Shown: piece after piece, positions 52,909-62,837 of the stretch
How the letters are laid out: every line of letters begins with the position of its first letter
Position numbering within the stretch: position 1 is the stretch's first letter
Assembly (NCBI GenBank): GCA_964034945.1
Contig: OZ035961.1
Span: 72,834,310-72,898,309, forward strand
Reading direction: 5' to 3'
From: Chrysopilus asiliformis
Lineage: Eukaryota > Arthropoda > Insecta > Diptera > Rhagionidae
Length of the DNA: 64,000 nucleotides
Notes under the pieces: generated by a model
The model's database searches: none
The model's input: the letters and a program-made list of their open reading frames with translations, nothing else
What the model was told of the DNA's origin: nothing
Position numbers and translations under genes: made by a program

Positions 52909-54106
52909 ACAATTTTGTAGTTTTTTCAATTATATGAAGTCAACTATTATACAATTGTAAAAATATTCTACCATAACGGACTTTCAAAATTTGAACCAGA
53001 ATTATTTAATAGACGTCGTTAAATATTTCACTGGGCTCAATGATTTATCAAAAATTTATTAACGTAAAATGCAAGCGACGTACTAGCAATGCTTCAAATT
53101 TAGCACAAAATACCTTTTATGTGTGGTAGATTATTGTCTTTTTTTTGATGGTAACTTACATCTTTATGTTTTTTTTTATAATTTATTTAGTGCGTTGATG
53201 GAATTGTAATAGATATTTATGCATGTGTGAATAGCCTTAAAATTTATTTCTACTTATTATATATATTTATTGCCTAACTATAGGCCGAGGTTTAATTATT
53301 TATTAGCAAAATTTTAATGAATTTGCTCGTAATTTGATATTTATTTATTTGCCTTATATAAAAAGAAAAGGATAAAATTTATAACCACTATTAACGATTC
53401 ATACGTTTAAATATTTTTAGTCGAGATTTTTTTTGCCTGCTATTTTTAATTTTTATTTGCTGCGCCAATTACTCTTTGTTATTTATTATATAATATATTT
53501 TTAAAGCATGGTAAATGAGGCTTTATTTTCGTCTTTTCCCATCATTAAACTTTCCGTAACCATGTGTTAACGGCTTAAATAGAGGGGGCAGGGATTATAT
53601 TCATAGAGTATAAGGAGATCCATTGAATATACATAATATAGAAGCATCATCCCAGGAAAAAACTGTTGTCCGCTTGACACAACTGGTGCGCTGGTGTTCT
53701 TTTTATAAAAATTACCCAAAGCTTTTATCATCGGTTTGTGTATAAGATAGAATTCCCTCAAATTTTAAGCATAGGTGCTTGTATTATATAAAATTCCCTC
53801 TAGCTTTAAGTTTGACGGGAAATTTCAGTGATCATATGGTGTGAAACTCACACATTGAAAATTCATATGTGAAGCTTTCAATGTGTTGTTTATTTTGTGT
53901 TGCGAATGTTATCTTGGATGCGAATGGATTTTTCATACCTTCCGTGTTTCTTTGCGGGAATTGGAGTGAGAATTTGCTTTCTGTTGGTGGTTGTGGGCTT
54001 ATGCAGCAATTAGTCAGAACAGAATAGTCGTCGAATAATTGATGTTACGCAAATTTTCTATCAAAATTATTTTACGATTTTTGAAGGGACATAATAATAA
54101 AGAAAC
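52909..54106. other. AT-rich leader before the second P element
   Basis: No gene is recognised between 52909 and 54106. The last few hundred bases may be the 5' non-coding part of the P element, but no 31-bp-type inverted repeat could be paired. Confidence 0.35.
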
Positions 54107-57100
54107 ATGTCAAAAATTTGTGCATATAAAAATTGTTTTAATAGATATTTACCCGGATCCTTCTTATCTTTCTTTGTCATTCCCTCAGATGAGAGGAATA
54201 AAGTTTGGAAACGACATTCGGGTGATATTTATTTAAACTTAGATATAATGGATAAAAAAAAAATTTATTTCTGCGAAAACCATTTCTTTGAGAAAGATTT
54301 AATAGTCGTTTCTGTACGAAAATTTTTGAAACCCGGAACTATTCCGAAACAGGTTGATCCTAAAATTTGTTCATGCACAGAAAACGAAATAGATTCCTAT
54401 TGTAGTATTCTTTTAAAACAGGAAATAACAAAACCTGTACGAAAGCCTCTAAAAAGAAAACATGTCTCTACTGTGGCCTTCGAAAAAACTTCGACTACCT
54501 TATCCCACACAGAATGTGATGTACTAGCCTCCAACATATACGAAAATATGAATGAATTAATTGTAACCAAAAATCCGACAGACAAATTTTATTACAACAT
54601 AAATAAGATTCCAACGTTTCCTGAAACTTTGGAAATTATGGAAGAACAATTTCCTTCTCCATCGAAAAGGTCTCGGGTCGAAATATCTGAGAAAAATTCG
54701 TATAAATTTGATAAGTGTTTTTTCAAGTCGCCAAAAAATAAACATTCGGAGAGATCTTTCAAAGAAGTTACAGAGACCTTTATTGCCCAGAAATCTAACT
54801 CTGTTAAAACATTTATAATGACACAAATGTTTCATAAGAATAAGCAGCTCTGGAGTATCAATGAAAAACAACTCTATTTAAAATTTTACCATAAATCTCC
54901 AGCACTTTATAAGAATATGAAACAAATGGGTTTTGAAATGCCTGCTGTCGCAACAATCCAAAAATGGCACTCACTTATAAGGTTTACAGCTGGAATTTCT
55001 GAGACAGTTTTAAATATACTGAGAACAAAAGTAAAGGATTTGAAAGAGAGCGACAGACGGTGCGTGCTTCTTTTTGATGAAATGGCTTGTAAAACCGAGT
55101 TAGAATATAATGTTAAAGATGATGTCATATATGGATTCAAAGATTTAAGGAGCCGCTCCATTGCCATGACTTTTTACCATGACAAAAAAATGCAGGAAAC
55201 TAGAGCAAGATAGACTTATGTAGATCTAAAAAGGAATGACTGAATACAAGTTAAACGCTATCCCTTCCAGTTTAACAACTTTATAGCAATAATATCAAAC
55301 CTTATGCTATGAATATAATGTTCAAATGGGCATGGTAACAAAGCTTTTGAGAAAAAGCTTTTGGCATGCGAAGGAGAAAAATGACATCACGCTATAATAA
55401 CAGTTTGAATGTGTCCGTGCTTACTATTCACTTACAGGGACAATGTGTGATTGTATTAGAAATCGCCATAAAATCGCCATAACAAAAGAGGAGAAATTAT
55501 TTTTGCATTTGCCGACAAATTTTTGCAGTTGATTCTTATCTCCCTTTCTCGCCAAGGCATCTTCACATAAATGTGTCTCATTTTTTTTGTCATGGTAAAA
55601 AGTCATGGCAATGGAGCGGCTCCTTTAGGAGAATTCGGACGGAAATGTGAGATATCATCTAGCACATTGTTTTTAATGTTGCGGGGGTTAAATACTAACT
55701 GGAAACAGGGGGTTGCATATTTTTCAGGATCTATAACCGGAACAGAACTGAAAGAAATCATAATCGACGCAATTCAAAAACTTATAAATATCGGATTTGA
55801 CATTATTTGCATGACGTGTGACCAAGGATCTAATAATAGGTTATGTTATAGAGAGATGGGAAGCTCTAAAGAAAACCCATTTATAACAATAAATGGAAGA
55901 AAAGTGTATACCTTACATGATGCTCCACATCTTATAAAATCAGTTCGTAATATTCTTTATGCAAACGATATTTTGGTCGACGGGAAAAGGGTGTCATGGA
56001 GTGTCATAAGAAATTTATATAATACAGATAATGATATGATTAGAGCTATGCACAAACTTACAAATGAACACATCGATCCTAAATTTTTCTTGAAAATGAA
56101 TGTATCCCTGGCTACTCAAATATTTAGCCACACTGTTTCTTCAGCTATTTTCACAGCGGTGGCAATGGAATGCTTTTCAACTGAAGAAAAGCAAATTGCA
56201 CTTAACACTGCAGCATTTATTGGAAAAATGAATACCCTTTTCGATCACTTGAAAGGTGTATCCAGATTTTCAAAAAATCCTCAAAAACATGCTCTCAGTA
56301 ATGAAAATTTTAAGATGCAAAATTCTCTGTCTGAAATTAAGTTATGGGTGTTGCAGTGGAAGTCTACGGGAAAACGGCCATATTGCTTTGATGGAATAGT
56401 ACAAACATTAACCGGTATTCAATGCATATGGAATGATTTGAAGGAAAGTCAAGTTTATTTGCTGACTAGTCGATTAAATCAAGATCCTCTTGAAAATCTC
56501 ATATCGATTATTCGTTGCTTTAAAGGAACGTACGAAAAAAATCCTTCAGTATATCGGACATACAGAAATTTTAAGCAGATTATTTTTCAAAATATCGATC
56601 CGTCTGAATATTCAAATTACAGCATTGCTGAATCAAATAACCTGGTCGATCTGGCAGATTTGATACATCACACCAGAGATATAAATGTCGGCGATGATGT
56701 CGATGAGAATATATTGCACGGTTTCGATATTATTGAAGGAGACCAAAAAAATATAGACGAAATAGAAGATTTGGAAGCAGTATTCGATAGCTACAATTCA
56801 AATGAAAAATTCAATTATGCGTCTAAAATGTATTTCTTTGGATATCTAGCGGAATCTGTGCCGAAAAAATTAAAATGTAAATCTTGTGAGAAATATATGG
56901 TTATGAAAAATCCTGTCCAATCTCAAAGATATAGTTTTATCCAGCACAAAAAATATGACTTTCAGGGCGCTGATGATAAAATATATGGCAATCTCACTAT
57001 CTGCAGTTTAAACTTTGAAAAAGATTTACATAATATATTAGAGAGGTTTGAGACTCTTTTTACGGAATGGAAATCTTTCCCAAATATTTTACACAAGTAC

Positions 57101-57277
57101 TTATTGCCTGAAATCAGTAAAATTATTTTACAATGGGATGGATGCTCTCATAAATATGACGTAATAAAAATAGTAGTCATCATGCTTATACGAACTAAAT
57201 TAAAACGCTCTAATTCTTTGTTAAAATCATCTTCTAAGAAAAACAGCACAAGGTTAAAAATAGTGAAAGGTATTTAG
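54107..57277 (+). pseudogene. P-element/THAP9-like transposase, second family, split by a MITE
   Basis: The THAP finger at the N-terminus has C5, C10, C56 and H59 with P26 and W34. Then come a basic linker, a helical block (FHKNKQLWSINEKQLYLKFY), CVLLFDEMACKTELEYN (probable first catalytic Asp), IICMTCDQGSNNRLCYREM (second), LHDAPHLIKSVRNILYAND, and LLTSRLNQDPLENLISIIRC (probable catalytic Glu), ending with a C-terminal domain (YFFGYLAES, CKSCEKYMV). The frame is continuous except for a 477-bp MITE at 55148-55624. The insertion plus its 3-bp duplication is 480 bp, so both halves stay in the same frame; without it the length would be 896 codons, close to THAP9. It is distinct from the 33.9-39.4 kb family and on the opposite strand. 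Confidence 0.85.
55148..55624. mobile_element. MITE inserted in the P-element transposase, TTA duplication
   Basis: The ends AGGAGCCGCTCCATTGCCAT and an exact inverse extend about 45 bp. TTA at 55145-55147 and 55625-55627 is the target duplication, which suits PIF/Harbinger mobilisation. The 477-bp body is non-coding. Confidence 0.85.
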
Positions 57278-57295
57278 AAGTTACTAAACTCGACA

Positions 57296-57605
57296 GGCAG
57301 AGGCGAGGGGGCCTGCCATAAATTAAACTCCCCGAAAAAGCTTTGACTGGGCAGAGGCGAGGGGGCCTGCCATAAATTAAACTCCCCGAAAAAGCTTTGA
57401 CTGGGCAGAGGCGAGGGGGCCTGCCATAAATTAAACTCCCCGAAAAAGCTTTGACTGGGCAGAGGCGAGGGGGCCTGCCATAAATTAAACTCCCCGAAAA
57501 AGCTTTGACTGGGCAGAGGCGAGGGGGCCTGCCATAAATTAAACTCCCCGAAAAAGCTTTGACTGGGCAGAGGCGAGGGGGCCTGCCATAAATTAAACTC
57601 CCCAA
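57296..57605. repeat. 54-bp tandem repeat, about 5.7 units
   Basis: Units recur exactly every 54 bp (landmark positions 57298, 57352, 57406, 57460, 57514, 57568), each with GGCAGAGGCGAGGGGGCCTG and AATTAAACTCCCCGAAAAAG. They are virtually identical and begin 19 bp after the transposase stop. GC-rich in contrast to the neighbourhood. Confidence 0.9.
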
Positions 57606-57940
57606 GGGAAGTGTTGTACGGTCTCCTCCACGCTGGAGCTTCCTGGATAACGCAAAGCACTGTACACTTGATAGTTAATGTTAAAAAATTAAAACAAATT
57701 CAATAAATGGGATGTAATTGAATCAGCAAGTAGCTTTCTTATTATGTCTTCTCATCATACATATATTTTTTTGGACCCATCCAAATATTTTCAAAATAAC
57801 ACTCCCATAAAAGAGAGAAAAAGAACCTCAAATATCGGCATTCACTCTTTTGAATTTTCTTAAAAATTTTATAAACAGTTCGATAAAACTAGCCAGAGCA
57901 GAGGCTGTATCCCTGGACGCTTCGATGCCTACTCCATTGT
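57606..57940. other. 3' flank of the P element, no gene seen
   Basis: Contains a small inverted pair (CTCCACGCTGGAG) at about 57627 and otherwise AT-rich DNA. The P-element terminal repeat could be here, but I cannot pair it. Confidence 0.35.
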
Positions 57941-57944
57941 TGTT

Positions 57945-58310
57945 CTTATCAATCCTGCAAATTTCAATCGCAAGCAGATCATCCATTTGGAAGATAGCAG
58001 GTGCGGGGGTGTGGAAGATTTTTTTCCAGAGGAGGAGAAGTGTGCAAAATGTATTCTAATCTATTCCCACCAATCCTGTAAATTTTCTATGAAATCCAAG
58101 CATGCGTTTGGAAGATAGCAGGGCAGGGGGTGTGAAGTAATTTTTCCCGAGGGGGGAGTAGTGTCCAAAATGTATTGTAATACTATTCTCACCAATCCTG
58201 TAAATTTTCATCTAAATCCAAGCATCCGTTTAGAAGATATCAGGGGAGGGGTGTAAAACAATTGCGCAAGAGGGATGAGGTAGTCATTAAAGTGTATTGT
58301 CACCGGAACT
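57945..58310. repeat. degenerate ~120-bp tandem repeat, three units
   Basis: Three units share CCAATCCTGTAAATTTTC, CCAAGCATCCGTTTGGAAGA, GCAGGGGAGGGGTGT and GTCCAAAATGTATTGTAAT. The last is followed by AAGATGTGACCCTACCAACA, a tail seen at the 3' ends of some insect retroelements. Confidence 0.7.
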
Positions 58311-59790
58311 ACGTGTGCCTGTAAAATTTCAAGTCGATGAGATATGTGCAAGTGTGTCAAAATCAGATTACAAGATGTGACCCTACCAACAAACTAACAA
58401 ACCACTGAAACTAAATAAAAGTTTGTAAAAGAAATCATTTCGTTATGTGACAAAACAATGATCAAAAATAATACCCCGCATAGCTCTTCTTTTGTAAGTA
58501 CCCCCACCGTCGTTTTACTGTTTGTCACTATACACTCTTATGCCTCAGCAGGTACACAGTGTTTTTATTGTGCTATTGGGAGTGTAGTGTGAAGGAAATT
58601 TTGATATGCACGACGCTATTAATGGGAAATTTCTTCTGTTTGGGCCTCAGCTAAAAGCTTTCCGAACAAATATTTTTTAACAAATTTTAATTGAAAATAA
58701 CATTAAAATTAAGTTTTTACATTCTTTCAACTATAATCTGTTAAAATGAAACGTGTTCGGAAAATAAATTGATCTCGATCTCATAACAGAAATCATCGAA
58801 TCTAATTTAGTGTATGTGGCGACATCTAGTCTGTAAAGACTCAATTAATCATTATACTTCTATATTATGTATATTCAATGGGAGATCTCAATTTAAAAAT
58901 CATGAGCTAAGACTCAAACCCGATTTTAGGAAAATGTGGACATCCGGTCGGAATCTTTATTTCCTCATCCCTTCCTCGAATTTCCCTTAATCGTCCCTAA
59001 GAAGGCATGACAATTTTTGTGTAGCGTGGAAATTAGAAAAGGAGAGAGCAAGACCCCACCCCATCCGGCGGGCATAGTCGAAATAAAAATACCAGCATGC
59101 CTTCGATGCCTCTCACTTCTACTTAAAAAAAGGGGTTGTTAATATAACACATTTGAATGTTATTTTTATAAATCATTTGATTATAGCACAATGTATCTAA
59201 AAAAGTGTATCTCGAATTTTTCCTTTTACATGAAATTTTATATAAATACTAGGGGCTGCGCCCCGAACCGCTTCGCGGTTCAGCAATGCAAAACGTCAGT
59301 GGCAACACAAAACAGTGGCAACACATGGCAAGTGTAAATACATTCAAACGACGAACAGCGAAGTATTTATGGCAACATGTCATATAGATTCGCTTCTTCC
59401 TTTCCCCATCGATTACTGTCTTGTCATTATTCATCCTTCTTCAGAACGCGTTACTTTGATTTTGCTTTCCATTGTTAATTTAAAAGAATAAAAATGCCGA
59501 AATTAAGAGCAAAGACACAAATTTTCATTGAATAAAATTTATACTGCGAAAAATACTGTTTTTTCAAATCGATTTACTGCTTTTTTAAATTTTTAGGTGA
59601 AATATACTGTTTTTTGTCCGAAAAAAGATACTATACATAAAAAAGAAGGGTAGATATTAGTGAGCAAAAATTTTTCCTGCGGGCTGACCTCTCTCATGGT
59701 CAAAACCGGATCCGAAACCCTTAAGCGCATAAAGAGGTTTCAAGAGAGGGAAAGGGGTTGCTATTAAACTGGATCCGACACCCTTGAGTA
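58311..59790. other. no gene; short hairpin-bearing repeat end
   Basis: Mostly unassigned. At about 59248-59285, CTAGGGGCTGCGCCCC and GAACCGCTTCGCGGTTC form two adjacent hairpins, which looks like a transposon end. The rest shows no long frame of interest. Confidence 0.4.
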
Positions 59791-59799
59791 AGAGATATC

Positions 59800-59990
59800 A
59801 GAAGAAACGGGGATTGACATCAAAAAGAATCATATCCTTTATTCTTGTCAATAACTGTACCTGTGTGCAAAGTTTGATCAAAATCGGCCGCGCCGTTTTT
59901 GCGTGATGCCGGAACAAACATTCAGTCAAACAGACAGAAATACCGACCGACATACAGACAGATGTACAAACATAAATTTTAAGCATAACA
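59800..59990. repeat. retroelement-like 3' tail with ACAGACAGA tract
   Basis: CAAAGTTTGATCAAAATCGG followed by GCCGTTTTTGCGTGATG and GGAACAAACATTCAGTC then ACAGACAGA words resembles common 3' tails of insect repeats; family not determined. Confidence 0.4.
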
Positions 59991-60029
59991 AAACCTATAA
60001 TATTCCTTGTGATATTCCTATTGTGATAT

Positions 60030-60435
60030 TCCTATCAAAATTCGAACAGTTGTATCAAAATTCCAGTTTGAAGTCAAACTTTCTAATAAGATTTTTTAAA
60101 ATTTGTTCCAATAGGACTTTGATGTATGGGAGTTTTATTTAGAATCATATCCTAAATAACTTTTGTTCTTGGACTTTTTAGATAAGATGTTTTTGAGATA
60201 TTCGCAAAAAACGTTTTCGTTCGTATGGGGGGTACCCCCTAATGGTTCATTTTTGCCCATGAACGAACTTAGCCTCGCATTTTACGAAAAACGCATCTGC
60301 TTAAAAATTAAAGTCTGTAGCTCAATCCGTGCGCCCGCAATCCGCGCCACAGAGTGACGGACGGACAGACGGACGGACAGACGGACGGACGGACATGCTA
60401 AATTCAATTTTTTTTTATCATTCTAAACACTCTAA
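60030..60435 (-). mobile_element. Helentron-like copy, minus orientation, truncated
   Basis: Inverse of the middle and 3' half of the 48.5-kb copy, including the GGACGGACAGACGG tract at about 60357-60395 and GGGGGGTACCCCCTAATGG. Confidence 0.65.
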
Positions 60436-60547
60436 TACCCAATTAGTTTTTCAGCCTCCTCACGGGCAAGCTAAAACCGTGTCTTGACTTGGGATTTTTC
60501 ATCGCAGAGATTTTATAATTGACCAATCAGAGCTTGAGTTGATGACG

Positions 60548-60783
60548 ATATACAAACGAAAATGTTTTTTGTGAATATCTCAAAAACTGTGTATCTTATC
60601 AAAAAAGTGCAAGAACAAAAGTTACTTAGGATATGATTCTACATAAAACTCCCATACATCAAAATCCGATTGGAATAAATTTTAAAAAATCTTGTTTTAA
60701 CAACTGTTCGAATTTAGATACGAATATCACCATACGGGTTTTCAATAATTGTTAGATTGGCAATTATAGCTTTTGTTATGTTT
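60548..60783 (+). mobile_element. Helentron-like copy, 3' half
   Basis: AATATCTCAAAAACTGTG through CACCATACGGGTTTTCAATA and TTTTGTTATGTTTT, the standard 3' end of the family. Confidence 0.65.
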
Positions 60784-61858
60784 TAAAATAAGGATCATCA
60801 AAATCGGAGCCGCTGGAGCACTGCGGAAAGAAATCCAAACAAAATCGCTTTGCCTTTTAAATATATAGATTCGTGATCAGCGACCCCGAAAACCCCCTAA
60901 TGACATTTTTTCCCGGAAAAATGGGAAAACGGATATTTGCATTATCCTTACAGGACCTTCCGTTATGAATTTTGAAAATCTAACACCGGATTCGTGATCA
61001 GCGACCCCAAAAATCCCCGAGTGATACTTTTCAGCCTCCTATTGAGCAGGATTCGTGGCGAAAATCACGGTTTAAAAACACTCAAACCCCCTTTACCTCC
61101 CGTTCACCCCCTTAGCTATAAAATTTCGAAAAATCTCGATGGTTGAGACATATTCTGAAAGTTTCAAGTCTCTATCTTGAGGGGTTTGGGCTGGGCGTCA
61201 GGTTAAACGATTTTATATATAGAGCAGATGGTTTTCACTTTTTCCAATAAAGACTCAATTTCAACAAAAAAAAATATTTTGCCACCGCTTAGAATTGAAC
61301 CCGTACCTGGCGCGATGTAGTTTACACTTATTCAGTAGTAAGAATATAAATTTTAAAGATAAATTAAGTAATAAAAAAACAGGCAGTCATTGGGGACTGC
61401 CAACAGAAGTGAAAACAATAATATATGTAAGGTAATTTTGTCGTGTACCTATATATATTTTTCAACCTGAAATTTCGAAAATATATGCTAATAAGCAGTA
61501 AATGTCAAATAAAAGTCAATATGCATATTAAGGTTTGAATTCCTGAGCAGCACATGATTTTCTTATACAACAAATAGCTACAGATATTTAATTCTTTCTG
61601 TATAAGAATGCCACGTGCTGTTCAGAAATTTTCTGTGTAATTTTATTTTGCTGTATATATTTTCCCAAAAAAAAATTTCTGTCTCATTTTATTTTGCTGT
61701 ATGATATTTTCCAAAAAAAAAATCGTTTTTTTTTGTGTAAGAAAGTCATGTGCTATTCTGAAATTTCCTCTCTAATTTTATTTTGCTCTATACAGTCTTC
61801 AAAAAAAATCGATTTTTTCTGTATAAAAAAATCAAATGAAAGCAAATCAGCATTCTTA
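60784..61858. repeat. direct repeat unit, copy 1 (spacing about 2.05 kb)
   Basis: From GGATCATCAAAATCGGAGCC onward this sequence recurs at 62838 onward, including two 122-bp-type units (about 60871-61035), TTTTATATATAGAGCAGATG, a tRNA-like B box at about 61290 and several AAAAAATCGATTTTTT words. Confidence 0.75.
61286..61345 (-). repeat. tRNA-like SINE piece (B box)
   Basis: Minus strand: GTACGGGTTCAATTCTAAGC, a T-arm/B-box shape, preceded by CTACATCGCGCCAG. Related pieces are at 62486-62545 and 62648-62720. Confidence 0.45.
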
Positions 61859-61859
61859 A

Positions 61860-62352
61860 CCCATTTATTCACCACCCGGTAAGAATTCTTACCACAACTT
61901 TGAATGTTCATCAAAGCTCATCAAATTACTTTTTCGTTGATTGGGTAATTGGATTTTCCCACTTTTGGCCACAAAACAGACAAAAACCCTCCCAGAAACG
62001 TAAAAATACTCGTTTCTCGCCATTGGTAAGAATTCGTACTACAAAACCTTTTTCACATTTTTGTTTATTTTTTCGAAGAATGTACCGCAAAGCGGTAAGG
62101 GGTTGAGCCCTTAGATCATTTTTATTCCAAAATCAATAAAAATTTTCACGTTTTTCTGGAAAAAATACCACATATTGAGCATATCAGAGTATTGGCTATT
62201 TGTCGTGGTTAAGAATTTTTACCACAATTTTCCGGAAAACTGTGGGTCGGAAAATTCTGAAACTTTTTGAAAGTCATATTCGACCCAAAAGTAGCTTCCA
62301 CACGAATTTTGATGGAAAAATTCCCACGCGTCTAAGAGCGGCGAAAAATGGG
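61860..62352. mobile_element. piggyBac-like MITE with GGTAAGAATTCTTACC palindromes
   Basis: TTAA duplications (61856-61859, 62353-62356) flank ends CCCATTTATTCACC and, inverted, CCCATTTTTCGCCG. It interrupts the repeat unit: sequence after it (TTAAGCTGTTAAATTAGCAT) directly follows the equivalent point in the second unit at about 63940. The palindrome GGTAAGAATTCTTACC (61878) and variants at about 62025 and 62205 lie inside. 493 bp, no coding. Confidence 0.8.
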
Positions 62353-62837
62353 TTAAGCTGTTAAATTAGCATGTCAGTGACGCGAACTCAAGGTTTTACC
62401 CATCCAAAAATCGCACAACGCGCCTAACGAAGTATAATATAAATAAAATAGTAATTTAAGGTCAAAAAAAAATTAAAAAAAAAAACATTTTGCCACCACT
62501 CGGAATCGAACCCGCACATCTGGCGCATTGTAGTCTAACACTTATTTAGGAGTAAAAATGTAAACTTAAAGATAAATTAAGTAATAATATATTAATAAAA
62601 GTAAAAAAATCAAAAAAAAAAATTTGAAAAGAAAAAAAAAGAATTTGTCATCGATAAGAATTGAACCCGGGCCTGGCGCATGGTAGTCCAACTTCTAACT
62701 CACTGCACTAATCGAACAGTACGGAATGTCGTTTTAACATTGAAGACTTAGTTAGTGGCATATTCATAATTTTGAAAGGGAAATAACTAATAAAGTATTA
62801 TTAAAATATCTACAGCTATAGAGCTTTCATTTAAAAA
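62353..62837. repeat. remainder of direct repeat unit 1
   Basis: TTAAGCTGTTAAATTAGCAT at the start matches 63940 onward. Contains two tRNA-like pieces. Confidence 0.65.
62486..62720 (-). repeat. two tRNA-derived SINE-like segments
   Basis: On the minus strand, GCGGGTTCGATTCCGAGTGG (about 62510-62490) and CCGGGTTCAATTCTTATCG (about 62672-62652) are B-box-like. The second has an A-box-like TTAGTGCAGTGAGTTAGAAG 5' of it, so it is the better tRNA-derived SINE head. Cloverleaf pairing is incomplete. Confidence 0.5.

Noticed and set aside
57296..57605. CRISPR-like array
   Set aside because: The 54-bp units are contiguous with no variable spacers, and the genome is eukaryotic.
57234..57660. Two overlapping minus-strand frames of about 125 codons made of repeated units
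   Set aside because: They are translations of the 54-bp tandem repeat; periodic open frames arise because 54 is divisible by three.
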